Origin: UBA2357 sp041678045
GTDB taxonomy: Bacteria > Pseudomonadota > Gammaproteobacteria > Burkholderiales > Rhodocyclaceae
DNA length: 64,000 bases
Reading direction: 5' to 3'
Assembly (NCBI GenBank): GCA_041678045.1
Contig: JBAYOV010000009.1
Coordinates: 1-64,000 of the forward strand
The notes under the pieces are model-generated. The model saw only the letters and a program-made list of their open reading frames with translations, did no database searches and had not been told where the DNA came from. Numbering within the stretch: the first letter of the stretch is position 1; each line of letters starts with the position of its first letter. Below are positions 1 to 8,439 of the stretch, piece by piece. The translations under genes were made by a program, and so were the position numbers.

Positions 1-1047
1 ACCATCGACGTCGCCTACCGCTACTTCTCCACCGGCACGCGCAAGTACATCATCGCCGACGCGCCGGGCCACGAGCAGTACACCCGCAACATGGTCACCG
101 CCGCGTCCACCGCCAACCTGGCGATCATCCTGGTCGATGCGCGCAAGGGCGTGCAGGTGCAGACCCGGCGCCACTCCTATCTCGCCAGCCTGGTCGGCAT
201 CCCGCACCTGCTGGTAGCGGTCAACAAGATGGATCTGGTCGATTACGACCAGGCCAGCTTCGAACGCATCAAGGCCGATTACCTCGCCTTTGCCGGCAAG
301 CTCGGCATCAAGGACGTGCGTTTCATCCCGATCTCCGCACTGGCCGGCGACATGATCGTCGACCGTGGCGAGCGCCTGGGCTGGTATGAAGGCCCCACCC
401 TGCTCGAAATCCTCGAAGCTGCGCCCGCCGCACATACCGAGCAGGCCGAGGACTTCCGCTTCCCGGTGCAGTTCGTGTGCCGCCCGCAGGACTCCGCCAA
501 CCCGGAACTGCATGACTATCGTGGCTTCATGGGTCGGGTGGAATCCGGCGAAATCGCCGTGGGCGATGCGGTCACCGTGCTGCCCTCGGGTGCGACCAGC
601 CGCGTCAAGGCCATCGAGCTCGGCGGCACGCGCCTGGACCGTGCCATCCACGAGCAGTCGGTGACCCTGCTGCTGGAAGACGAGATCGACATCTCGCGCG
701 GCGACCTCATCGTCAAATCGGCCGAAGCGCCCGAGCCGGTCAAGCAGATCGACGCCACCGTGTGCTGGCTGTCGGAAACTCCGCTGTCGCCCGCGCGCAC
801 CTACCTCGTGCGCCATACCACCCGCGAAGTGAAGGCCAAGGTGGCCAAGATCGACTACCGCCTGGACGTGAACACCCTCGCGCACGAAGAGGCCAGCCAG
901 CTGGCGATGAACGACATCGCGCGGGTCACCCTCAAGCTCGCCCAGCCCATCGTCGCCGACCCCTACGCCGACAACCGCGCCACCGGCGCCTTCATCATCA
1001 TCGACGAGAGCACCAACAACACCGTCGGTGCCGGCATGATCGCCTGA
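1..1047 (+). CDS. cysN: Sulfate adenylyltransferase subunit 1 (CysN), 5' end outside window
   Basis: This is the GTPase subunit of ATP sulfurylase, which with CysD makes adenosine 5'-phosphosulfate for assimilatory sulfate reduction in the cytoplasm. The frame is open from base 1 and 348 residues are visible. The GTPase G3 motif DAPGHEQYTRNM lies at visible residues 20-31 and the G4 motif NKMD at 75-78. Two EF-Tu-like beta-barrel domains follow. The protein stops at GAGMIA, so it is a stand-alone CysN and not a CysNC fusion with APS kinase. The P-loop lies upstream of the window. cysD would be expected just upstream but is not visible. A GC-rich hairpin follows the stop codon. Confidence 0.95.
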   Translation, partial: TIDVAYRYFSTGTRKYIIADAPGHEQYTRNMVTAASTANLAIILVDARKGVQVQTRRHSYLASLVGIPHLLVAVNKMDLVDYDQASFERIKADYLAFAGKLGIKDVRFIPISALAGDMIVDRGERLGWYEGPTLLEILEAAPAAHTEQAEDFRFPVQFVCRPQDSANPELHDYRGFMGRVESGEIAVGDAVTVLPSGATSRVKAIELGGTRLDRAIHEQSVTLLLEDEIDISRGDLIVKSAEAPEPVKQIDATVCWLSETPLSPARTYLVRHTTREVKAKVAKIDYRLDVNTLAHEEASQLAMNDIARVTLKLAQPIVADPYADNRATGAFIIIDESTNNTVGAGMIA

Positions 1048-1056
1048 CACCGCCCG

Positions 1057-1087
1057 CCGGGCCGGCCCCTGCAACACGCCGGCCCGG
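1057..1087 (+). terminator. Terminator-like hairpin after cysN
   Basis: A perfect 10-bp inverted repeat (CCGGGCCGGC at 1057-1066, GCCGGCCCGG at 1078-1087) with an 11-nt loop begins 10 nt after the cysN stop. No U-run follows, so this could be a factor-assisted terminator or only an mRNA 3'-end stabiliser. Confidence 0.5.
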
Positions 1088-1287
1088 AACGCTTGACAGT
1101 CGTGCCACAGGCACACGACCCTGCCTTCAACCCCTCACACACCCCTCATCGGGCAGTCCACTCGGGCAAACTGCCCCCAGAACGGGTATCCTTCACCCCG
1201 GAGAGGAGAATCTTCGGGCACCGGCGGCCATTTCGTTGGTCTGCGCGGAGCCCTCCACCGTGAATTCATAATAATCAGCAGGACATC

Positions 1288-2541
1288 ATGAAGCGTGTAG
1301 ACGACTTTCGTCTGAAACTGGGTAAACAGGAACTCGTGCCGATCATGATCGGCGGCATGGGCGTCGATATCTCGACGGCCGACCTGTCGCTGATCGCGGC
1401 AAAGCTGGGCGGAATCGGGCATATTTCCGACGCAATGCTGCCCACCGTCAGCGACCGGCGTTACGACACCAAATATGTGCGCGACAAGCTCAAGCAGTAC
1501 AAGTACAACGTCGCCAACACCGACAAGTCCGACGTCCAGTTCGACCTCGGGCTGATTGCCGAAGCCACCGAAACCCATGTGCGCCGCACCATGGAGCGCA
1601 AGCAGGGCGACGGGCTGGTGTTCATCAACTGCATGGAAAAGCTGACCATGAACAGCCCGAAGGAAACCCTTCGGGTGCGCATGCGCTCGGCGCTGGATGC
1701 CGGCATCGATGGCATCACCCTGGCGGCGGGCCTGCACCTGGGCTCGTTTGCGCTGATCGAGGATCACCCGCGCTTCCACGATGCGAAGCTGGGCATCATC
1801 GTGTCCTCGCTGCGCGCGCTGCAGCTGTTCCTGCGCAAGTCCGCACGCACCGGCCGTCTGCCCGATTTCGTGGTGGTTGAAGGCCCGCTGGCCGGCGGAC
1901 ACCTGGGATTCGGGCTGGACTGGGCAAAGTACGATCTGCATGTCATCGTCGCCGAGATCGCCGCCTGGCTGAAGTCCGAGCAGCTCGATATCCCGCTGAT
2001 CGCTGCCGGCGGCGTGTTTACCGGCAGCGACGCAGTATCCTTCATGGAAAACGGCGCAGCAGCGGTACAGGTGGCCACCCGCTTCACCGTCACCCGCGAA
2101 TGCGGCCTGCCGGACGATGTGAAACAGCACTACTTCAAGGCCCAGGAAGAAGAGATCGAGGTCAACATGATCTCGCCCACCGGCTACCCGATGCGCATGC
2201 TCAAGAGCAGCCCTGCGATCGGCTCCGGCATCCGCCCCAACTGCGAAGCCTACGGCTATCTGCTCGACGCGAATGGCCACTGTGCCTACATCGCGGCATA
2301 CAACCGCGAGCTGGCCCTGCACCCCGAGGCCAAGCGCCTGAAGGTGATGGACAAGACCTGTCTGTGCACCCACATGCGCAATTTCGACTGCTGGACCTGC
2401 GGCCACTACACCTACCGGCTCAAGGACACCAGCGTACTGGGCGATGACGGCAATTACCGCCTGCTCGACGCCGAGCATGTGTTCAAGGACTATCAGTTCA
2501 GCACCGAAGGCCGCATCGCCCTGCCGGGCAGCGCCTTCTAG
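1288..2541 (+). CDS. Nitronate monooxygenase-like FMN protein with C-terminal Cys cluster
   Basis: 417-residue protein of the nitronate monooxygenase / 2-nitropropane dioxygenase TIM-barrel family. These enzymes use FMN to oxidise nitronates, or act as NAD(P)H:flavin reductases. Family hallmarks visible are an N-terminal glycine-rich PIMIGGMGVDIS, the phosphate-binding GGHLGFG (about residue 204) and AAGGVFTGSDA (about 239). The unusual part is the last 60 residues, which carry C358, C360, C368 and C371 (CLCTHM...CWTCGH), spaced like a metal or Fe-S site. I do not know this motif from characterised nitronate monooxygenases. The start is supported by the AGCAGGACATC Shine-Dalgarno context. The gene appears monocistronic, and its substrate is not predictable. 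Confidence 0.82.
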   Translation: MKRVDDFRLKLGKQELVPIMIGGMGVDISTADLSLIAAKLGGIGHISDAMLPTVSDRRYDTKYVRDKLKQYKYNVANTDKSDVQFDLGLIAEATETHVRRTMERKQGDGLVFINCMEKLTMNSPKETLRVRMRSALDAGIDGITLAAGLHLGSFALIEDHPRFHDAKLGIIVSSLRALQLFLRKSARTGRLPDFVVVEGPLAGGHLGFGLDWAKYDLHVIVAEIAAWLKSEQLDIPLIAAGGVFTGSDAVSFMENGAAAVQVATRFTVTRECGLPDDVKQHYFKAQEEEIEVNMISPTGYPMRMLKSSPAIGSGIRPNCEAYGYLLDANGHCAYIAAYNRELALHPEAKRLKVMDKTCLCTHMRNFDCWTCGHYTYRLKDTSVLGDDGNYRLLDAEHVFKDYQFSTEGRIALPGSAF

Positions 2542-2564
2542 AGGCGCTACCCCTTCGGCAGCAC

Positions 2565-2604
2565 CATGCGCCGCAGCCCCGCACAGGGGGCCCTGCGGCG
2601 CATG
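2565..2604. terminator. Bidirectional hairpin between convergent genes
   Basis: A perfect 12-bp stem (CATGCGCCGCAG at 2565-2576 with CTGCGGCGCATG at 2593-2604) sits between the stop codons of the nitronate monooxygenase-like gene and the convergent AEC transporter gene. There is no strong U-tract on either side. Its position and symmetry suggest it ends transcripts from both strands. Confidence 0.6.
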
Positions 2605-2631
2605 TCAGGCGCCCGGGGCCGCCCCGCGCGC

Positions 2632-3507
2632 TCAGGGCAGCACCAGTGCCAGTGCAATCGACAGGAACACCAGCGACATCACATTGCCGACCAACACCAT
2701 GGACGCCACCAGTTGCGGCTCCTGGCGGTAACGTTCGGCAAAGATGAAGTTCAGCACCGCCGGTGGCAGCGCCCCGAACACCAGCAGCAAAGCTTCCTGC
2801 AGGGGCGGCAGTTCCATCAGCGCGATCAGCCCCCAGGCCAGTGCCATGCCGAGCAGGGGGCGCACCACAGCGACCATCAGACCCAGCCCCACAGCCGAAA
2901 TGCGCGAATCGGCAATCCGCACGCCCAGCGAAATCAGCATCAGCGGAATCGCGATGTCTCCCACCATTTTGATCGCCACCATCAGCGGCGGCCAGATTTC
3001 GACCCCCAGCAGCGCCACCGCGATGCCGGCAAGGGTGGCCAGCACCGACGGCACGGTCCACACATTCCACAGCCGGATGTTGTGATCGAGCAGCCAGGCC
3101 CCGTAGGTAAAGTGCAGCAGGTTCGACACCATGAACATCATCACCGCCGGCGCCAGTGCAACATCGCCAAACGCGAGCACCGCCAGCGGCACCCCCAGAT
3201 TGCCACAGTTGTTGAACATCATCGGCGGCACCAGCGTCTTCACCTGCAAACCGGTGGCTCGCGCCAGCAGCCAGCCCGCCAGCCCCGACACCAGCACGAT
3301 GACCAGCGTCGCCAGCGACAGCGACAGATATTCGGCAATCCGGAACTCCTTGCTCGCCAGCGCTGCAAACACCAGCGCGGGCACGAACACGTCCATGTTC
3401 AGGCGATTCACCTGGGACAGGTCGGGCTTCAGGCGCCGGCCAATGAAATAGCCCAGCGCGGTGATCGCAAACAGGGGGAAAAGAATCGAAAGAATGCGGA
3501 TCAGCAT
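2632..3507 (-). CDS. AEC-family (auxin efflux carrier-like) permease
   Basis: 291-residue integral membrane protein with about ten hydrophobic segments in the 5+5 arrangement of the AEC/MdcF/BART superfamily. It begins MLIRILSILFPLFAITALGY, and the conserved MFNNCGNLGVPLA segment is at about residues 97-109. AEC members export or import organic acids such as malate or malonate, and substrates cannot be told from sequence alone. I chose the ATG at 3507; the longer open frame would need a TTG start at 3528. It lies 108 nt downstream of hslU on the same strand, beyond a strong hairpin, so it is probably a separate transcription unit. Confidence 0.85.
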   Translation of the reverse strand: MLIRILSILFPLFAITALGYFIGRRLKPDLSQVNRLNMDVFVPALVFAALASKEFRIAEYLSLSLATLVIVLVSGLAGWLLARATGLQVKTLVPPMMFNNCGNLGVPLAVLAFGDVALAPAVMMFMVSNLLHFTYGAWLLDHNIRLWNVWTVPSVLATLAGIAVALLGVEIWPPLMVAIKMVGDIAIPLMLISLGVRIADSRISAVGLGLMVAVVRPLLGMALAWGLIALMELPPLQEALLLVFGALPPAVLNFIFAERYRQEPQLVASMVLVGNVMSLVFLSIALALVLP

Positions 3508-3541
3508 GGCCGGGACACAACGAAACAACGCCCATCAAACA

Positions 3542-3566
3542 GAACGCCGGCCCGGGGCCGGCGTTC
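3542..3566 (-). terminator. Intrinsic-type terminator after hslVU
   Basis: An 11-bp perfect inverted repeat (GGCCGGCGTTC / GAACGCCGGCC) with a 3-nt loop lies 49 nt downstream of the hslU stop, read on the minus strand. It is followed by a T-containing stretch (TGTTTGATG). It fits termination of the STAS-hslV-hslU transcript. Confidence 0.6.
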
Positions 3567-3615
3567 CAGCAGCACACGAGACAGGTTCAGGACAGCCGCC
3601 TGTACCTCACAGTAC

Positions 3616-4950
3616 TCACAGTACGTAACGCGCCAGGTCTTCGCGCTGCGACAAACCCTCGAGACGCTCATCGACGTAGGCGGCATCGATGTCCACCCGC
3701 TCCAGCCCGGCCTTGCCGGCGGAGAAGGAAACCTCTTCGAGCAGCTTCTCCATCACCGTATACAGGCGACGGGCGCCGATGTTCTCGGTGGTTTCATTCA
3801 CATGGAAGGCAATCTCCGCCAGCCGGCGAATGCCTTCCGGTGCGAACGCCACCTCCACCCCATCGGTCCCCAGCAGGGCCTGGTACTGACGGGTGAGGCA
3901 GGCATCGGTCTGCGTCAGGATGCGTTCGAAATCCTCCACCGACAGGTTTTCCAGCTCCACACGGATCGGGAAACGCCCTTGCAGTTCGGGAATCAGGTCG
4001 GAGGGCTTGGACAGGTGAAAGGCCCCACTGGCGATGAACAGGATGTGGTCGGTCTTGATCATGCCGTACTTGGTGGACACCGTGGTGCCTTCGACCAGCG
4101 GCAGCAGGTCGCGCTGCACGCCCTGGCGCGACACGTCGGCGCCGCCCACATCGGAGCGCGCCGCAATCTTGTCCACCTCGTCGAGGAACACGATGCCGTT
4201 CTGCTCCACTGCACGCACCGCCTCGCCCTTCACTTCCTCGTCATTGATCAGGCGTGCGGCCTCTTCGTCGGCCAAGACCTTCAGCGCATCGGCGATGCGC
4301 AGCTTGCGCTGCTTCTTGCGCCCGCCCCCCATGTTCTGGAACATCCCCTGAATCTGCTGGGTCAGCTCCTCCATGCCCGGAGGTGCAAAGATTTCGGCGG
4401 ACATGCCGGGCATGGCCACTTCGATCTCGATTTCCTTGTCGTCAAGCTCGCCCTCGCGCAGTTTCTTGCGAAACTTCTGCCGTGTGCCGGAATCATGCGC
4501 CACGGGCTCGGCATCGAATGACACCGGACGGGCCGGCGGCAGCAGGGCGTCCAGCACCCGGTCCTCGGCGGCATCCATCGCGCGGTCGCGCACCGAACGC
4601 ATCGCCCGCTCGCGCACATCCTTCACCGCGATTTCAGCCAGATCGCGGATGATGGTGTCCACATCGCGCCCCACGTAACCGACCTCGGTAAACTTGGTCG
4701 CCTCGATCTTGATGAACGGCGCATTCGCCAGCCGTGCCAGACGACGGGCGATCTCGGTCTTGCCCACCCCGGTGGGGCCGATCATCAGGATGTTCTTGGG
4801 CGTGATCTCGCTGCGCAGCGGTTCATCCACCTGGGCACGGCGCCAGCGGTTGCGCAACGCAATGGCCACGGCCTTCTTGGCCCTGTTCTGGCCGACAATG
4901 TGCTTGTCCAGTTCGGAGACAATCTCCGGCGGCGTCATCTGCATGGTCAT
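3616..4950 (-). CDS. hslU: ATP-dependent protease ATPase subunit HslU
   Basis: 444-residue AAA+ unfoldase that feeds substrates into the HslV peptidase (the cytoplasmic ClpYQ heat-shock protease). The Walker A motif GPTGVGKT is at residues 58-65. A Walker B of the form GIVFLDEVDK lies in the middle, after the variable I-domain with its FAPPGMEELTQQ segment. The C-terminal tail ends LARYVL, the conserved peptide that docks into HslV. The ATG overlaps the end of hslV by 4 nt, so the two are translationally coupled. Length is typical of the family. Confidence 0.98.
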   Translation of the reverse strand: MTMQMTPPEIVSELDKHIVGQNRAKKAVAIALRNRWRRAQVDEPLRSEITPKNILMIGPTGVGKTEIARRLARLANAPFIKIEATKFTEVGYVGRDVDTIIRDLAEIAVKDVRERAMRSVRDRAMDAAEDRVLDALLPPARPVSFDAEPVAHDSGTRQKFRKKLREGELDDKEIEIEVAMPGMSAEIFAPPGMEELTQQIQGMFQNMGGGRKKQRKLRIADALKVLADEEAARLINDEEVKGEAVRAVEQNGIVFLDEVDKIAARSDVGGADVSRQGVQRDLLPLVEGTTVSTKYGMIKTDHILFIASGAFHLSKPSDLIPELQGRFPIRVELENLSVEDFERILTQTDACLTRQYQALLGTDGVEVAFAPEGIRRLAEIAFHVNETTENIGARRLYTVMEKLLEEVSFSAGKAGLERVDIDAAYVDERLEGLSQREDLARYVL

Positions 4951-5486
4951 GCCTCCAGCACCTCAACGACATGGCTTTGATTGGTATAGATGCACAGATC
5001 CCCGGCGATCGCCAGCGACTTGCGCACGATCTCTTCCGGCCCCAGATCGGTATTTTCCCACAGGGCCCGCGCGGCGGACTGGGCATAGGCCCCGCCGCTG
5101 CCGATGGCCACGATGCCCTGCTCGGGTTCGAGCACATCGCCATTGCCGGTGATGATCAGCGAGTGCTCGGCGTCGGCCACGGCCAGCATCGCCTCCAGCC
5201 GGCGCAGCATGCGGTCGGTGCGCCAGTCCTTGGCAAGCTCGACCGCGCTGCGCAGCAGGTTGCCCTGGTGCTTCTCAAGCTTGCCCTCGAAACGCTCGAA
5301 CAGCGTGAAGGCGTCGGCCGTACCGCCGGCAAAACCGGCCAGTATCCGGCCATGGTAGAGCGTGCGCACCTTGCGAGCGGTGGCCTTGACGACAATGTTG
5401 CCAAGCGTGACCTGCCCATCGCCCCCCAGCGCAACATGCCGGCCCCGGCGCACCGACAGGATCGTGGTGCCGTGATATTGTTCCAT
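4947..5486 (-). CDS. hslV: ATP-dependent protease peptidase subunit HslV
   Basis: 179-residue threonine peptidase of the HslUV complex, a proteasome beta-subunit homologue that forms a double hexamer in the cytoplasm. The sequence begins MEQYHGTTILSVRRG. Removal of the first six residues exposes the catalytic Thr7, as in the family. The GGDGQVTLG and AGFAGGTADAFTLFERFE blocks are intact. A good ribosome-binding site (AAGGAATTTCGG) precedes the ATG. It is followed immediately by hslU (ATGA overlap) and preceded at 42 nt by the STAS-domain gene on the same strand. I saw no clear sigma-32 promoter in the short gap. Confidence 0.98.
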   Translation of the reverse strand: MEQYHGTTILSVRRGRHVALGGDGQVTLGNIVVKATARKVRTLYHGRILAGFAGGTADAFTLFERFEGKLEKHQGNLLRSAVELAKDWRTDRMLRRLEAMLAVADAEHSLIITGNGDVLEPEQGIVAIGSGGAYAQSAARALWENTDLGPEEIVRKSLAIAGDLCIYTNQSHVVEVLEA

Positions 5487-5528
5487 CCGAAATTCCTTGA
5501 ATGATTGATGCTGCAGGCCGGCCGCCGC

Positions 5529-6698
5529 TCAGGCGCGCACCATGACCTGCGCGACCTGATCGACCCCCATCACCCGCAGCAAGGCCGCCACCATCGCGTT
5601 GACGTTCTGCAGCTTGATCTGCTTGCCCTGCGTGCGCAGGGTGGACAGGATGTTGAACAGCGTGCCGGCGGTGACGAAGTCCATGCGCCGCAGGTCGGTG
5701 CAATCGACCTCCACCGCACTGCGTTCTGACGCAAAGGCGGCCAGATTGCGCAGGGTGTCGCCACCGGCATTGATCAGTTCGCCCTCGAACACGAAAGTGG
5801 ACTCGGAGCGCGCCTGCTCTTCCTCGATCTCGCGCAGCTCCTCGGTGGCGATGCGTTCGACCGCCTCCCAGGAAGGCGGCGACTCCTCGAAGGTAATGGC
5901 ATAGTCGAGCGCAATCTGCTCGAAGCGCTCGAACTCGTCGGTGTGCTGCAGCATTTCCAGCAGCAGCAGCCAGCCTTCCTTGTTGCTTGCCTCGCCCACC
6001 TTGACCTGCGCCGCGAGCAGCTCGGCCAACTGCGAGGCATTCAGGATGGTGAGCTTGGCACGTTCGGCACGCAGGTCGCGGATGAGCTGCAACAACAGAT
6101 GACAGCCCTCCTCATCGCAGCCGCGCAGGCGCTTGAGATCGACCCGGATCGACCCGGAGCGCTCGCCAATGACACGGATCTGGCCGATCTGGTCGGCCGT
6201 CTTCGCCGACAGCACCCCTACCAGATTGATCAGCGGCACCACATCGGCCTTGGCACGCCGCACCTTGTTGGACAGGTCGGTCCACGGCGGCGGCGAACGC
6301 TCGAAGCGGGTCGCATAGTCGAGCACCCGAGACTCGAAACGATCCTTCTGTCCGGTCAGACGGAACAGATCCAGCAGCATCATCCACAGCCCTTCACCGG
6401 CCGCACCATGCCCTTCGCCAAGCACCGACTCCAGCGCGGCCTCGGCCTCGCGCACGTCGCCGTTGGCGTACAGCACGGCAGCTTCCTCGAAAGCGGCGCC
6501 CAGGCCGGGGCCCACTTCCTGTACTTCAACCTGCCCGGCACAATCGGACAGCGCCACGGATGCATCACCGAAGTCAATGGTGGACAACTCGGTAGGCGCG
6601 GGTGGTTTCTTGGCTGCGGACGCACGCGCGACTTCCCTGCGCCGGGAAGCGGTCGGTTTTTCAGCAGCCGGTTTCTTACCAAAAATCGGCGAAGCCAC
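5529..6698 (-). CDS. STAS/MlaB-like domain protein upstream of hslVU
   Basis: About 389 residues. The C-terminal 90 residues resemble a STAS fold (MlaB or anti-sigma-factor-antagonist type): a strand FVFEGELIN, then a segment ending VEVDCTDLRRMDFVTAGTLFNI, then a final helix before MGVDQVAQVMVRA. A second, more diverged STAS-like segment (SIRVDLKRLRGCDEEGCHLLL) lies in the middle, so the protein may carry two STAS modules separated by helices. The N-terminus is a low-complexity basic Pro/Ala/Lys stretch. The start is uncertain: GTG at 6698 or 6707 fits best, because the frame is open further upstream but runs towards the divergent ybgC promoter. No membrane segment is visible. The function is unknown; a role in regulating a phosphoswitch or transport partner is inference only. 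Confidence 0.72.
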   Translation of the reverse strand: MASPIFGKKPAAEKPTASRRREVARASAAKKPPAPTELSTIDFGDASVALSDCAGQVEVQEVGPGLGAAFEEAAVLYANGDVREAEAALESVLGEGHGAAGEGLWMMLLDLFRLTGQKDRFESRVLDYATRFERSPPPWTDLSNKVRRAKADVVPLINLVGVLSAKTADQIGQIRVIGERSGSIRVDLKRLRGCDEEGCHLLLQLIRDLRAERAKLTILNASQLAELLAAQVKVGEASNKEGWLLLLEMLQHTDEFERFEQIALDYAITFEESPPSWEAVERIATEELREIEEEQARSESTFVFEGELINAGGDTLRNLAAFASERSAVEVDCTDLRRMDFVTAGTLFNILSTLRTQGKQIKLQNVNAMVAALLRVMGVDQVAQVMVRA

Positions 6699-6889
6699 GA
6701 TATGCACAATCCACGTTAAGGAGCCAGAACAAGGCCTCCGGAAGGCCCAAGCATAGCATTTAGCGAGATATTCTACCGTGGTGCGGGCAACAACCAACTT
6801 GCGACGGCCGGGCCATGTCAATAATTCTTGCAATCCCCGGCGCATCTGTCACGGCACGCAACACGACCCGCTCGGCTAGAATGCGCTGC

Positions 6890-7345
6890 ATGCATGCATC
6901 GTCCCTCCCCCTGACCCGGCCCGCTTCCGCCACCCCGCCCGCCTTTGTCTGGCCGGTGCGCGTGTATTACGAAGACACCGACGCGGCCGGCGTCGTGTAT
7001 TACGCCAACTATCTGCGTTTCTGCGAGCGCGCGCGCACCGAATGGCTGCGCAGCCTGGGCTTCGAGCAGCAACGCATGCTCGAAGAGGCACACACCGGTT
7101 TCGTGGTCTCGTCGGTGCAGGCCCACTATCGGCGCCCTGCACGCCTGGACGATCAACTGCAGGTCATCAGCACGGTCGCCGAGATGCGTGGCGCAAGCCT
7201 TTTATTTGCACAAAACATCCTTAGAAATGAGGAACTTATCTTCGAATCCAGAATCTGCATCGCCTGCATCGACACCCTGAGGAACCGCCCGGTCGCACTG
7301 CCCCCGGCACTGCGCGCCCAACTGCTCACCCCCGATCCATCATGA
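6890..7345 (+). CDS. ybgC: Acyl-CoA thioesterase YbgC (Tol-Pal associated)
   Basis: 151-residue hotdog-fold thioesterase, first gene of the tol-pal operon, acting on acyl-CoA or acyl-ACP at the inner face of the membrane. The signature YEDTDAAGVVYYANY (residues 27-41) contains the catalytic Asp, and ERARTEWLRSLGF follows. The stop overlaps the tolQ ATG by 4 nt. The start is uncertain: ATGs occur at 6881 and 6890, with an earlier open frame from 6815, and none has a clear Shine-Dalgarno. A TAGAAT hexamer (6877-6882) directly abuts the ATG at 6890. If it is a real -10 box, the message would be nearly leaderless. Confidence 0.93.
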   Translation: MHASSLPLTRPASATPPAFVWPVRVYYEDTDAAGVVYYANYLRFCERARTEWLRSLGFEQQRMLEEAHTGFVVSSVQAHYRRPARLDDQLQVISTVAEMRGASLLFAQNILRNEELIFESRICIACIDTLRNRPVALPPALRAQLLTPDPS

Positions 7346-8016
7346 CCGTCAACCAAGACCTCTCGATTCTCCACCTGATCAGCCAGGCCAGCGTCCTCGT
7401 TCAGCTCATCATGGCGCTGCTCGTGGCACTTTCGCTGCTTTCCTGGTATTGGATCTTCCGCAAATGGTTCCAGATCCGCAGCGCCCGCAGCAGTACGCAG
7501 GACTTCGAACGCGACTTCTGGAGCGGGGGCGACCTCAGCACCCTGTACCAGTCCGCCGCGTCTGCACGTCACGAAACCGGCGGCATGGAACGCATCTTTG
7601 AAGCCGGCTACCGCGAGTTCACCAAGCTGCGCGCCAAAAGCCACGACAACGCGGCAATCATCGACGGCGCCCGCCGCGCCATGCGCGCCACGCACCAGCG
7701 CGAGATGGACGACCTGGAGGCACACCTCGCCTTTCTGGCCACGGTCGGCTCGGTGTCCCCCTACATCGGCCTGCTCGGCACCGTGTGGGGCATCATGAAC
7801 GCCTTCCGTGGCCTGTCCAGCATGACCACCGCCACCCTGGCCACTGTCGCACCGGGCATTGCCGAAGCACTGGTGGCCACGGCCATCGGCCTGTTTGCAG
7901 CGATTCCGGCCGTCGTGGCCTACAACCGCTACACCCATGACATCGACCGGATCGGCATCCGCTTCGAAAGCTTCATGGAAGAGTTTTCCAACATCCTGCA
8001 ACGCCATCTGCGCTGA
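7342..8016 (+). CDS. tolQ: Tol-Pal system inner-membrane protein TolQ
   Basis: 224-residue proton-channel subunit that, with TolR, energises TolA at the division septum. There are three membrane segments: one near residues 16-36 (VLVQLIMALLVALSLLSWYW) and two after a large cytoplasmic loop. The conserved TVGSVSPYIGLLGTVWGIM and VAPGIAEALVATAIGLFAAI blocks are intact. It overlaps ybgC by 4 nt and sits 18 nt before tolR. Length and order match the family. Confidence 0.97.
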   Translation: MTVNQDLSILHLISQASVLVQLIMALLVALSLLSWYWIFRKWFQIRSARSSTQDFERDFWSGGDLSTLYQSAASARHETGGMERIFEAGYREFTKLRAKSHDNAAIIDGARRAMRATHQREMDDLEAHLAFLATVGSVSPYIGLLGTVWGIMNAFRGLSSMTTATLATVAPGIAEALVATAIGLFAAIPAVVAYNRYTHDIDRIGIRFESFMEEFSNILQRHLR

Positions 8017-8034
8017 GCATTCGAGGACATCACC

Positions 8035-8439
8035 ATGCGCTCGCGTCGCCTGATGAATCAGATCAACGTTGTGCCCTACATCGATGTGATGCTGGTTCTG
8101 CTCGTCATCTTCATGGTCACTGCCCCCATGATTCAGACCGGCACGGTGGACCTGCCCACCGTGGCCGACGTCCCTCAGCCCCCCTCCGAGGCGATGTATG
8201 TCATCGTCAAGGAAGACGGCAGCCTGGCCTTCAAGACCACCGCTGCAGCCACACCAGTGGATATCGGCAACACCGAACTGGTGCGCGAGCTCAATCTCGC
8301 GATTGCCCGCGACCCCGCGCAGGCCGTGGTGGTCGCCGCCGACAAGCGGGTGTCCTACGAAAAGGTGATGGACACCCTGAACGGCCTGCGCCAGGCCGGC
8401 ATACAGAAAGTGGGCCTGCAGACCCAGAGCGGATCATGA
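8035..8439 (+). CDS. tolR: Tol-Pal system protein TolR
   Basis: 134-residue ExbD/TolR protein with a short cytoplasmic N-terminus and one membrane helix. The proton-carrying Asp17 is in NVVPYIDVMLVLLVIFM, and the periplasmic C-terminal domain ends in GLRQAGIQKVGLQT. It transmits TolQ proton flow to TolA and binds peptidoglycan through the periplasmic domain. It is flanked by tolQ and tolA, with a 4-nt overlap into tolA. Confidence 0.97.
   Translation: MRSRRLMNQINVVPYIDVMLVLLVIFMVTAPMIQTGTVDLPTVADVPQPPSEAMYVIVKEDGSLAFKTTAAATPVDIGNTELVRELNLAIARDPAQAVVVAADKRVSYEKVMDTLNGLRQAGIQKVGLQTQSGS

Noticed and set aside
2566..4521. Long plus-strand open frame rich in Gln, His and Arg across the AEC and hslU genes
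   Set aside because: It is antisense to hslU and the AEC permease, and its composition is typical of reverse-strand shadows.
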